Below, piece after piece: positions 13,201-20,546 of a DNA stretch of 64,000 nt. Each line of letters starts with the position of its first letter. Position 1 is the stretch's first letter. Where the stretch lies: the NCBI RefSeq assembly GCF_020623625.1, contig NC_060201.1:310001-374000 (forward strand), in the 5' to 3' direction. Origin of the DNA: Saccharomycodes ludwigii (taxonomy: Eukaryota > Ascomycota > Saccharomycetes > Saccharomycodales > Saccharomycodaceae). A program made the position numbers and the translations under genes. The notes under the pieces were generated by a model. It was not told where the DNA came from, ran no database searches, and worked only from the letters and a program-made list of their open reading frames with translations.

Positions 13201-13332
13201 GGGTCAGGTATATGTGATGAATTAGGTGCTGGGTCCGTACCGGATAAGGACCAAAAGAAGAGTATTGACAAACAAAAAAGTCATATAAAAAAATCTGCAA
13301 AAAGACTATTATTTAGTAATAAGAACAAATGA
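7285..13332 (+). CDS. CDC25: Ras guanine-nucleotide exchange factor Cdc25 (SH3, RasGEF_N, RasGEF)
   Basis: Activates Ras and so the cAMP-PKA pathway at membranes. It has 2015 residues, longer than the S. cerevisiae protein (1589). An SH3 domain is visible at about residues 50-120 (VIAAFDF, LWWDGIIV, GWFPGNFTKPL). A very long Ser/Asn-rich low-complexity region fills ~125-1460. RasGEF_N starts at ~1470 (DQPWFLQSDY, FLTTFRSMLTCNDLL), and the catalytic RasGEF domain starts at ~1690 (LSPSEFAEQLTVKECELY, PYIPFLGVYLSDLTFI). The tail is basic. The start at 7285 is the first ATG; a second lies eight codons on. In S. cerevisiae CDC25 is next to IMH1 and its duplicate SDC25 is next to DPS1; here one gene has both neighbours. 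Confidence 0.95.
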   Translation: MKITSKTEMNNRSSISTGSNSSDNKTTTTADINTASPVTHPPNMIIKPIDIVIAAFDFTSNSMSTSGINYLYFKEGQVIYVLNKDNNNLWWDGIIVINNNANEDLIRGWFPGNFTKPLYNNKNNNFSATSNPNLHHHKISSSLHYLSKYKYGNSTSRKNSIISNNSNASSSHHSSSSQQQHNNPINTTTHTKYRETSPFSTSSSSSSSASLPVSASIKNNLNSSTSTNINTDNTSKKNDSNQEQHKQKMKILTENEIRNLISNLSPSIANTTLKDNTSLMCGGASVNNNYIDNSGINSGFSKSDKYNDTGSNSSNTSNALSGMNNPVLIWVPVPVKEIYNSNDKSNDNFGGTGYTEDGTKNEKNTSYSSPKILYYNKLLDVYCKKLPFVDYPELNNNSLFPTDENDVDLSVRLLTKDEDDKLKKTGNADHINSVEDDTNTSGLKKEDHDNNNNNNKDKSQTGTAITTFNSENVFLFDSSHFYCDDAKDITSWSNLHSLICFNLNMAQLHITKEPSSYMFQYHLNLVSKYSLYFHTTVRLLQKQITKAKKKEIKKLLKIIRRSFFIISVNGYLYFNSNYYNDHFKCNKNTFSSVPSSKTDHTHPCQHAEHRNITKDFNDNNRMPREPVLESHQGLNHETHFSNNEEKYEHNDATINTTDMDANGIKSSKFSSSSSSLSSSSSGGSFSNFVDARSGSDLRHFNDFDTQAINTSLLLSKSASNSVEYPHYENKKFSTSTIETLKNSHVHSNDNNIKHSASGNASFSNSSTLSTTHGLNNNIGSNYSSTTATPSHTTNKNRKYSNNIANGGMYFRRISGSSSSFSHPHLLIDDLLKSVSDEFVKFQTANTQLYKVMVIISIPEDSSNTRNPDILIPQILPRFFKNDFSGGSWNDPFSKDMDRTGSTNCSSYIPFKESFFNAKHNTPYSNNNDPLGSDGVCGAGLRRDKKIGDNKLTNPNRIILNHDLLNIFKTKYGPTLLSQDEFLSIMSKPRSTERDLELTVYIRNIISTTSEIIFFLENLDISFYTKLRNLDVKRCYSSTSATTANTTINDDSKANDGTNTHMSSNMGSTYDSTRNSFSSNTSVPKHQINTNASKEEAKKQLFHPQQYYKNTDTPSVSTASSSSSFSCLQQPSSADTKTALEPSPSYQTTSTSSFSNIGHSISNLFRSTNTSKTNNAASNNASGVNDDANCGDGKGNDTNNANDSIDENSTPEDQDYLELTKWKQQMLELLSGIIMDFCEVKQAFHDVVIRGVIDAQNITLKDPYTFSSMKGELSYDSILSAHRLSEDIQQRSNFRYNKINNSQNATSNVKYPLLSHTKINTTLAVLAGHRNDSAFLQRRNYRHAKRDKITEDLKTHLIKQDVETSDSDFWDCDESIKKFYFKLLDIYYYCTTVLEQLVVAKENFLNNVFRNMNNELLASIFKYEFEDQQLQQQQQQLQHHQLIDDEIDTFLLHKDIISEEGGGKKPMGGTSILIREDQPWFLQSDYDSQLIYDDKGFIKAGTKEALIEHLTSHKTVDRFFIVVFLTTFRSMLTCNDLLRSLLERYNLPPPEGLSYEQYNSWVEKKMIPIKEAVMNVVLIFLSDYWCPAYYEPGVEDIKILADVALTEKTKHAEEVAKLIDEKLIKCGYSNKNGNHTDKNSNMGEDHPQKSSTASVLSGGLSSTPSVVSSTKLNLPLNKPSNSPSPHSMGTIKLLDLSPSEFAEQLTVKECELYSKINTFECLDRIWGKKYCSFGGSPNIKKFISTSNHLTNYVTFQIVKLTDIQKRCSTIEFFINTAVVCRSLNNFSSMTAIISAMYSSPVYRLKNTWELVDKNIKNKLSELNVLMESFRNFARYREVLNNVTKSSEPYIPFLGVYLSDLTFISSGNPDYLRNSQNQIINFAKRIRITEILKEITNCKKRTYKLNKNTQLLNFIESYCCNNTDSNGKCIIPGIELLYNQSLIIEPRDKQQNKSLINSTNKNFNQSTKHQQYQEGSGICDELGAGSVPDKDQKKSIDKQKSHIKKSAKRLLFSNKNK

Positions 13333-14302
13333 CAGAGAAATGAAAAGATTTTATAAAAACATTTAAATGAAAAGAAAAAAAGTTTCGAAAACTTTGTGAT
13401 TTATACATTAAAAGTTGAAAAAAATTATATTTAAAATTTTAATTTCTAGGTTATTGATTTTTTTTTTTTTTTTTTTTATCTTTTTTAGTTAATATTTATT
13501 ACACATTTCATTTTTACTTTGTTATTATTTTACTTTTTTTTTTTTATTAGATGTTGTTAATATTTTTTTTAATTATTATTATATATATATGTATGTGTTT
13601 TTTATTTTTTATACAATTAAGTTGTATATTATAGATTATTTTATAAGTAAGCTTGAACAGATTTGTTATGTGAGTTGCCTTAGTATTTTTTTTTTTTTTG
13701 GGGTTAGGTATTGGGCAAGATTTGTCAAGATAATTAAATGTATAGATTGGTGTGCAATTTCGTATCGAGGCTGGAACTGCAAATCGGATATTAAAATATC
13801 TTTGAATTGATTTATTTTGTACAAAAAGTGATATACTGGAATAATAGTGAAAAACAGTCAACCTTGAAAACATATTTTTTTTTCTTTTTAAATTGCAATG
13901 GCAAACAAATAATATATGTCAGTCACCGTTAAAGTCTGACATTTAAAGATATCATATTTAGAATATAATTATTAAAGCGTTATGCAAATAGGAGAAAATG
14001 TGTAATGTGATCGTTATTATTCCGGGTAATATTCCCAAAACAACCAAATTTACTATTTTTCTTTCTTTGCTGAGAAATTTGTCAAACTAAACTAAAAAAA
14101 AAATAATTGTTTGAGTTTGAATTTACAATAATAATCATTACTGCTAGATTTGTTTTCCTAGCCACTTTTTGACCAGTAATCAAATAGAAATAAAACTCCT
14201 GCTAAAGTAAAACATTGACAGATTTAGTTTCTTTTTAAAAACTTTATCTTTTCCAATTCAAAGTTTTTTTTTTCCCCTCCCTACTTCTTTTGTTTATTCA
14301 TC
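13333..14302. other. Intergenic CDC25-IMH1
   Basis: About 970 AT-rich bases between two same-strand genes. It holds T tracts near 13457-13477 and 13536-13546, a 7-bp inverted repeat at 13916-13922/13936-13942, and a Reb1-type site at 14022-14029. Short ORFs on both strands (about 13547-13873) have no recognisable content. No RNA gene could be supported. Confidence 0.5.
14022..14029 (+). promoter_or_regulatory. Reb1-type site CCGGGTAA
   Basis: Exact match to the Reb1 core TTACCCGG in reverse orientation, ~275 bases upstream of IMH1. Reb1 is a general regulatory factor that clears nucleosomes from yeast promoters. Confidence 0.5.
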
Positions 14303-15107
14303 ATGTTTAAACAATTATCACAAATAGGTAAGAATTTAACAGACGAATTGGCTAAAAATTTGTTAGATGATTATAATAACAATAATGATCAATTAGATCC
14401 AAAATATTTGGAATACCCTAAGGAAGTTCAAACCAAATTAAGAAGATTGAATAAATTTGAGAAAAAATATCCATTGCTATTAAACGCATACAAAAACGAA
14501 CGTGCCAAAAATATCAATCATAATGAAGTTTTTAAAGTATTAAGCGAATATACACCAATTTCAAATTTTGATGAATTGAATACCGTAATACCAGAATCGC
14601 TGAGTACACCTGCCAGTGCTACGAATAGTTCTAACGTTTCTAGGGCTGCAACACCAGACACAACTAATAAGCCTACTGCAAACGAGGAAAATGAAAATAA
14701 AAGTGATAAAAAAGAAGCATCCAACGACAGCCGTGTTGATATTACAGATAACAAGCAAGAAAATGAAAAAAATTCAAGAGAAACAAGTACAATTCCTGAG
14801 GAACCTCCCAAAAAAGCAAAACTTGTTGTTGTTGAAGAACTTGAACAATTTTTTCAGAATATGAACATGAAAACTGATTTATTAAATGATGAAATTAAAA
14901 AGTTGCATGTGGATTTAAAACATGTCAATAAGGATAAAGATGAGTTAGAAAGTAGTAGTGAACAAAAGACTTTAGAAATCGAAAAGCTAAGTATCAATTT
15001 GGACTCACTAAAACAAGATTTTAATGCATTGAAGGAAGAAGCTGAAAGGGAAAAATTACAACTTCAACAAAATAATAATAATGAGTTATCTGTAAATACA
15101 AATACTA

Positions 15108-15139
<32 letters not shown>

Positions 15140-16897
15140 GGCAAGAAAAACAACAAGAAAAAGAAAAATTACAATTCTGGTAATAATACTCAAAAGCAAG
15201 AAACCAAATCTATTGAGAATAAAAATAGTACTGAATGGGAAAGTAAGTACACAGGTTTACTAGAAAAGTATGAAGCATTGCAGAAAAAACAAACTGAATT
15301 AGAAGATAATACGCTATCCATTGCCAAGAAAACGGAGGATACAGCTGAGGTTATTAAATCATGGGAAACCAAATATAATGACTTGAAAGTAAAATATGAT
15401 GAATTACAAACACAATTAAAAAATAGCAAATCTGAATTGATAAGTAAAAAAGAAGAACTCGATAGTGTTAGGGATATGCTTAAAGAGGTGGGCAATGATT
15501 TGGTTGAAGCCAAAGATAAAATTAAGGACTCTACAATGTTGCAGAAGAGAATTGATGAATTGGAACAAAAACTAAAACAAGAAATCGGTAGTAAAAAAGG
15601 ATTGAATAAATCACATGGGGAGAAAATCACTGAATTCACGTCAAATTTGGAAGAATTGGAAAAGACTAACAAAAATAACGTAGGAATTATTGAAGATTTA
15701 AAAAAGAGTTTAAACGATAAAGAAAAAATGCTTAAATATATGGAAAAGCAAGTCAAAGATTATAGCGATAGAGCATCTAAATCTGACCTAGAATTAAAAC
15801 AACTAAAATTAAAACAAGACAGATTAAAAGATAATTTCAACACTGTGGGTAAAGCAAAGGAAAATCTAAGTAAAGAAGTTGTTTCTTTAAATGGAAAAAT
15901 TGAGGAAAAAATTAAAGAAAACGGCAAACTTCAAGAAAGACTTGATATATTACAAGAAAAGTTAGATACTGTTTCTTCTGTAACCGTTAATTCAAATGAT
16001 CAGGTGGATAATATTAAAAGACAGTGTGATGAGTTGAATATTAAGTTAAAGGATGCTAGCAAAATAAGAATGTCATTAGAGGACGAATTAATAGATATGA
16101 AAAACATACTTCAAGAAAGAAATAGAGAAGTTTCTAAATTGAGATATTTATTAGATGATTTGGAAAACGAAAGTGGGTCCAAATTGAATGAATTGAAAGA
16201 TAAATATCATTTAACTTTAACAGAAAAACAAAAAATAGAAAATGAATTAAACATTCTGTTGCTATCTAAAAATGATGACATCAACACTTTGAAAAATATG
16301 AATACGTCCCTGGTAGAAAAATTAGATATTGCACAAAAGAAGGAGCTAGAGCTATCTAAAGAGATTGAAATCTATGCTAAAAACAACTCGTTGAATGAAA
16401 AACTACAAAACGATTCCAATTCCAACCAATTAAGCTTGGAGACAACTTTGAAAGATTTAAAATTAGAATTATCTAAATCCATGGAGTTGTGCAATAAATA
16501 TGAGCAAAGCAATGAAGAAATAAAGGCACTAAACAAAGAATTGAATTTGAAATTAGAAAAATTGTCTAAAAATTACAAGTTGCTATCCAATCAATTAAAA
16601 ACATTCAAGGGAGGATCGTCTTCTGGTATATTTTCTAACCAAAGCGAAACCCGCAGATCCTCCGTCAGTAGTACAGTCTCGTCGAAAAGTACATACAATA
16701 GTAAAAATGTTAGTAGTGTTACGTCTGATGATACCATTTCGTCTGAAGATTACAATTCCAAGATTTCCTACATAAGAAATGTCTTATTGGGGTTTATTGA
16801 GCATAAAGAGCAAAGGCAACAACTTCTACCTGTTGTTTCCATGTTGTTACAAATGAGTAGACAAGATGAACAAAAAATTTTGATGCTGCTAACTTAA
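14303..16897 (+). CDS. IMH1: Golgin Imh1 with C-terminal GRIP domain
   Basis: A late-Golgi coiled-coil tether recruited by the small GTPase Arl1. The 864 residues include an N-terminal segment starting MFKQLSQIGKNLTDEL, an acidic Ser/Asn-rich stretch (~90-170), a poly-Asn/Lys run near 270-295, long heptad-rich coiled coil (~180-760), and a C-terminal GRIP domain at ~818-862. The GRIP domain is recognisable from KISYIRNVLLGFIE, with the Arl1-contacting Tyr, and LLPVVSMLLQMS. Its length is close to the S. cerevisiae protein (911). The position after CDC25 on the same strand matches YLR310C-YLR309C. Confidence 0.95.
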
Positions 16898-17162
16898 CAT
16901 TATTCATTTAAAACCTTTTTGTTTTATTTCATTTATAATTTTTTTTTTTTTTTTTATATAAAATATTTTCTTTTGTTTATCTCAGCTTTTTATATGAATA
17001 ATAGAAACTTATTTTTTTATTTTATTTTATTTTATTTTTTTTCCATTTCCCTTTTTTTTTTTTTTTTTTTTTGGATTAGGACCTTCATGATGGTTATATT
17101 CCCTTCTTCCCCACCACCACACTAAACATTTCAGTTAAATTTTGGCGCTTCATTTTGAAAAT

Positions 17163-18329
17163 TTACAATTTTTTCTCTAAATCGGAATATTTTCTAATGT
17201 AGTCAATACCACCAATGCATTTGGCAACAGTTAGTTGATCTTTTCCAACAATATCAAAAACTTTTTTGCCAACTTCGACTGTTTTGGAGGCACCGTCGTG
17301 TTCTAAAATTAATCCGCCTTTACTGGCGCTATCAGCTTTCCTTTTTTTTACATCTTCAAAAATAGCATTTTCAGTTCTTTGACTATTACCGTTTAGTAAT
17401 TCCCAATCAAATGTATCATGGTCCCATAAAACAGCTTGTAAACCAAACTGTCTGGTAATACTTCTGACTCTGTTATCGATACCACCATACGGAGGTCTAA
17501 ACCATTTAGGTATATGGTTACCAGTGGCATTCATAGCCCAGATGGACCATTCAATTTGGGCAATTATTTGCTCATTGGTTAAACTTGGCAAAAAGGGGTG
17601 CGACCAAGTATGTGTACCAATTAAATGACCTTGTTCAATAATTTTTTTATAGACATTTGGGTGACTCACAATATTAATTCCTAAGTTGAAAAATGTACTT
17701 TTAGTGTCCCCTAGGTGTTTCAACAATTCCTCAGTAGAGTCTGATGGGCCGTCATCAAAGGTTTGTGATAATTTATGACAAGTGTAGACATCATCAGGTT
17801 CAACACACTTATAGCAATCAAAGGAGCATGAGTCTCTTGGAACTATGGTGCATTGACTTGGGCCGTATTGTTCAATTTGAGGAATTTTAGAAAAGTCGAT
17901 AAAATCCAATGGAATATAGGGTGGTTCCAAACCTGGCCAATCGTTTAAACCTGTTATAGTTTTTAACCATGGTGGTAAAGGTGTTTTATTGAGTCTAATT
18001 GTTTCCAAGGCACGTTCCAATCCTCCAACAGGATCCCTTTTAGAAAACTCTTGACTGCTTTCTTTTTGGGGGTTTTGTTCATCATATTTTTTCATTTCTG
18101 TTTTTAAAAGTGACTCAGAACTTTCCTGATGATATCCATCACCGGCATTAATCTGTGTGTCAGATGTGCTTTTGTAATCATTAATGTTTTTGTTATTATT
18201 ATTATTATTACCATTGTCATTATTATTATTATTATTATTATTAGGACTGATGATAAGACCTAGAACATTTAATTTGTTGTATGAACCCAAAAAGGCCATA
18301 TATAATAAATAAAAATTTAATGCTTTCAT
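17163..18329 (-). CDS. CDA2: Sporulation-type chitin deacetylase (CDA1/CDA2 family)
   Basis: Deacetylates chitin to chitosan in the ascospore wall; carbohydrate esterase family 4 (NodB fold). The protein has 388 residues, against ~300-312 in S. cerevisiae. A hydrophobic N-terminus is consistent with a secretion signal, followed by an Asn-rich insert (~30-48) that accounts for the extra length. The NodB domain spans ~185-375: motif 1 TFDDGP (catalytic and metal Asp), motif 2 GTHTWSHP (metal His pair), and motif 3 WFRPPYGG. There is one copy here, where S. cerevisiae has the CDA1-CDA2 tandem, so either name could apply. It follows IMH1 as in YLR309C-YLR308W. Two mid-sporulation-type elements lie ~290-320 bases upstream. 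Confidence 0.9.
   Translation of the reverse strand: MKALNFYLLYMAFLGSYNKLNVLGLIISPNNNNNNNNDNGNNNNNNKNINDYKSTSDTQINAGDGYHQESSESLLKTEMKKYDEQNPQKESSQEFSKRDPVGGLERALETIRLNKTPLPPWLKTITGLNDWPGLEPPYIPLDFIDFSKIPQIEQYGPSQCTIVPRDSCSFDCYKCVEPDDVYTCHKLSQTFDDGPSDSTEELLKHLGDTKSTFFNLGINIVSHPNVYKKIIEQGHLIGTHTWSHPFLPSLTNEQIIAQIEWSIWAMNATGNHIPKWFRPPYGGIDNRVRSITRQFGLQAVLWDHDTFDWELLNGNSQRTENAIFEDVKKRKADSASKGGLILEHDGASKTVEVGKKVFDIVGKDQLTVAKCIGGIDYIRKYSDLEKKL
18180..18241 (-). repeat. In-frame AAT/AAC (poly-Asn) repeat in the chitin deacetylase gene
   Basis: Trinucleotide repeat encoding the Asn-rich linker between the N-terminal signal region and the mature enzyme; likely length-variable. Confidence 0.7.
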
Positions 18330-19471
18330 TGGTATTTGATTTTATGGGACTTTAAATATCTTATTCTATGATTTAAAACTAAATATATATATCTATATGT
18401 ATATATATATATTTTTTTTTTTTTTTTTTTTGCTTGCTAATACAGGATTTGTACTTGTTTATTTTATATTATAATAAGTTGATTATTAAAAAAAAAAAAA
18501 AAAGAAAAATAAGGAACAAGATAGATAGATAGATTCTAGTAGGCAATAAGTTAAGTTTGAGATATACATCGTTATATATATGTTATAAAAGTGAATAATA
18601 ATTATTTGGACAGTGACGCAAAATAGATGTATATGCATCTGGCACAAAAAAAAAAAAAGTTAAAAAAAAAAAGTTGGTATGTCCTGTGGTCCACGGATTC
18701 TGCGGACTTGAAAGTTATATGACACAACTTAAATGATTTGAATCATTTTTAATTTTGCTAGAAAAATGGAAATGAATCTTGGCAGATGACTTTTCTTTTT
18801 TTCTTTTTTGTTTGTAGCAGTAAATAAAATTAATGGTTGGTAGTGATAATTTTTTGTTTATAAAGGGATACTTCTTGATAAAATGCAGCCTAGAATTATT
18901 TCCATCATAATTTTCCTTTAAGCAGGAAAATAATTTTGTATGTAGCACATCGGATAGATGGAAATAAAGTGGTAATAAGGGGAGAGGGGATGGGAGGTGC
19001 CAAATACATAGAAAAAGAGTTCTTCGGATGAAATAAAGAAATTATGGGTCAATGGTAATTATATCAGTAATAAAATCATATTCTTTAATTTGAATCTCGG
19101 ACGAATAAAACCCTCCCTTTGTGTTGAATTAAAAAAAAAGGTTATAATGGCGGCAGAGAAGCACATGTAAATTGTAAAAGTGTCACTATAATAATTACCA
19201 ATTAATCATTATTAAATTTTAGATGATTATAAGGCCACCTCTTGTTAATAAAAAATATGATATATATATATATATATATATGAGTAAGTCTTTTTGTTTC
19301 ATTCCATCTCATTTTTGTTTTTTTTCCCATATTCCTCCTCTGGTTAATATGTTGATAATATGTTTATGACAAATACAAAAATATACAATTCTTCTTCCGC
19401 TATACAAACGCCATAAAGGAAAATATAAACCAACAACAACAATAACAACAATAACAAAAAAACAGCCAAAA
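18330..19471. promoter_or_regulatory. Divergent region between the chitin deacetylase and the small gene at 19472
   Basis: About 1.14 kb. It holds (TA)n and T tracts near the CDA start, two MSE-like sites (18615-18649) and a (TA)n run at about 19261-19280 that could act as the TATA region of the small gene. A 77-codon ORF at 18715-18948 (minus) has no recognisable content and is not called. Confidence 0.5.
18615..18649 (+). promoter_or_regulatory. Pair of Ndt80-type mid-sporulation elements
   Basis: GACGCAAAA at 18615-18623 and GGCACAAAA at 18641-18649 both fit the MSE consensus gNCRCAAAW, in the same orientation and 26 bases apart, ~290-320 bases upstream of the chitin deacetylase start. 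CDA genes are induced in mid-sporulation in S. cerevisiae, so the match fits the predicted role. Confidence 0.6.
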
Positions 19472-19747
19472 ATGCAATTCAATACTTCTATTAAATTAAT
19501 CAGATCGTTGAACACTTCTTCCAAATGCATGATTACATCTACCCCAAAGAAAGCTGCTACTACCATTGATACCTCAACTGCTAGTGCTGCCACTAGCAAT
19601 GCTAGTAATAATGCTAGTAAACGTCAATCTAAAAACATTGAAACCAACTCTAAGGATAAAATTAAAAGGTACACCACCAGTGGCATCACCAAAGTTTCTT
19701 CCGATAATGAACACGTTAATGTTGTTGGTGACCATTTAAGAGTCTAA
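19472..19747 (+). CDS. Small conserved-looking protein, possibly the YLR307C-A counterpart
   Basis: A 91-residue ORF beginning MQFNTSIKLIRSLNTSS, with an Ala/Ser/Thr-rich middle and the compact end YTTSGITKVSSDNEHVNV. Codon choice is smooth and looks like that of an expressed gene, and a (TA)n TATA-like region lies ~200 bases upstream. I do not recognise a domain. S. cerevisiae has a small uncharacterised gene, YLR307C-A (87 codons), between CDA1 and CDA2 and on the opposite strand to them; the size, neighbour and relative orientation all fit. The link is by position, not by proven sequence similarity. The basic, Ser/Thr-rich N-terminus could be a mitochondrial presequence. Confidence 0.6.
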   Translation: MQFNTSIKLIRSLNTSSKCMITSTPKKAATTIDTSTASAATSNASNNASKRQSKNIETNSKDKIKRYTTSGITKVSSDNEHVNVVGDHLRV

Positions 19748-20032
19748 TTATCGAATTAACATTTTTCCTCCCCTTCTCACCTTCTTCCTCTAATAATATA
19801 AAAGCATAACTTTTTCTGACAATACAATTGCTCTGAAATGTGCATTGAAAATCTCTACGGAATAAAAAGAAATATTGCCAAGACTATAGGTTATGTTCGT
19901 GATACAGTAAAAATGTATGTCAATTATGTATGGTTATATCCTTTTTTCTTTCTCCCTTTTTCTTTATATTTATATATATATATATATATATATATGCAAG
20001 TTTTAATTTAAATTAAAATGTATTTAGATACT

Positions 20033-20039
20033 AAAAAAA
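20033..20039 (-). terminator. Pol III terminator of tRNA-Leu copy 1
   Basis: Run of seven T on the minus strand, three bases beyond the tRNA discriminator base; sufficient for RNA polymerase III termination in yeast. Confidence 0.8.
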
Positions 20040-20042
20040 TAT

Positions 20043-20162
20043 TGGTTGCTAAGAGATTCGAACTCTTGCATCTTACGATATCCGAGTGTTCATTACTATT
20101 GTTAACAATGAAAGTAAATTAATACTTGAATCGGACGCCTTAGACCGCTCGGCCAAACAACC
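20043..20162 (-). tRNA. tL(CAA): tRNA-Leu(CAA) with 38-base intron, copy 1
   Basis: On the minus strand the gene starts GGTTGTTTGGCCGAGCGGTC and ends with the matching acceptor strand AGCAACC plus discriminator A. The B box is AGTTCGAATC. The anticodon loop TTCAAGC has anticodon CAA between the stem halves TCCGA and TCGGA. The intron lies between G37 and C38: exon 1 is 20125-20162, the intron 20087-20124, exon 2 20043-20086. S. cerevisiae tRNA-Leu(CAA) also carries an intron here. Its upstream side is the landing site of the retroelement cluster. Confidence 0.97.
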
Positions 20163-20170
20163 ACTTTTGA

Positions 20171-20175
20171 TGGTG
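20171..20175. repeat. Target-site duplication, left copy (TGGTG)
   Basis: TGGTG directly abuts the LTR edge at 20176 and is repeated at 25440-25444 beyond the other LTR. Five bases is the duplication size made by Ty3-type integrases. It lies 8-12 bases upstream of the mature tRNA 5' end, about where Pol III starts. Confidence 0.9.
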
Positions 20176-20535
20176 TGTTATGTCGCAGAGAGGATATACT
20201 GAGAGGGGCAGGGTTAGTAAACAGATTTGATACTTTGCTATTTATATCAAGGCAGATGTAATAGTTTGTTGCTTGATCTTTTATATATTTTTAACTAATA
20301 AAACTATATAACTCATCTATTTCATAATCAACTTTCTAAATAAATCATCTCTTTATATATGATTTATTTTCACCTTTTTCCTTATGTTTGTATTAACTTT
20401 TTCTAATGTTTCTTCGTTGTCCGCTGGGCATATTTTCCTTCTTGCGGCGATCTCCGTATGTTCGGTCTTCTCCGTATTCTCGGAAGTACTTGCATCTCGT
20501 ATAAAACGTGACACACACAATTCTACTTCATAACA
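20176..20535 (-). repeat. 3' LTR of the Ty3-like element
   Basis: 360 bases, same as 25080-25439 by eye. Terminal inverted repeat TGTTATG/CATAACA. It is the 3' LTR because the element reads on the minus strand. Confidence 0.93.
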
Positions 20536-20546
20536 TCTTCCTCCTC
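20536..20546 (-). other. Polypurine tract
   Basis: GAGGAGGAAGA on the minus strand lies directly against the 3' LTR, the expected plus-strand primer position. The pol stop codon abuts it. Confidence 0.8.

Noticed and set aside
13547-13873. 108-codon minus-strand ORF after CDC25
   Set aside because: Composition follows the AT-rich background and it overlaps a plus-strand ORF of equal quality.
13800-13960. Possible box C/D snoRNA upstream of IMH1
   Set aside because: A CTGA and a GTGATA-like string are present but no proper C box or terminal stem could be paired.
18715-18948. 77-codon minus-strand ORF upstream of the chitin deacetylase
   Set aside because: No domain, ordinary AT-rich codons and no supporting context; a chance ORF is more likely.
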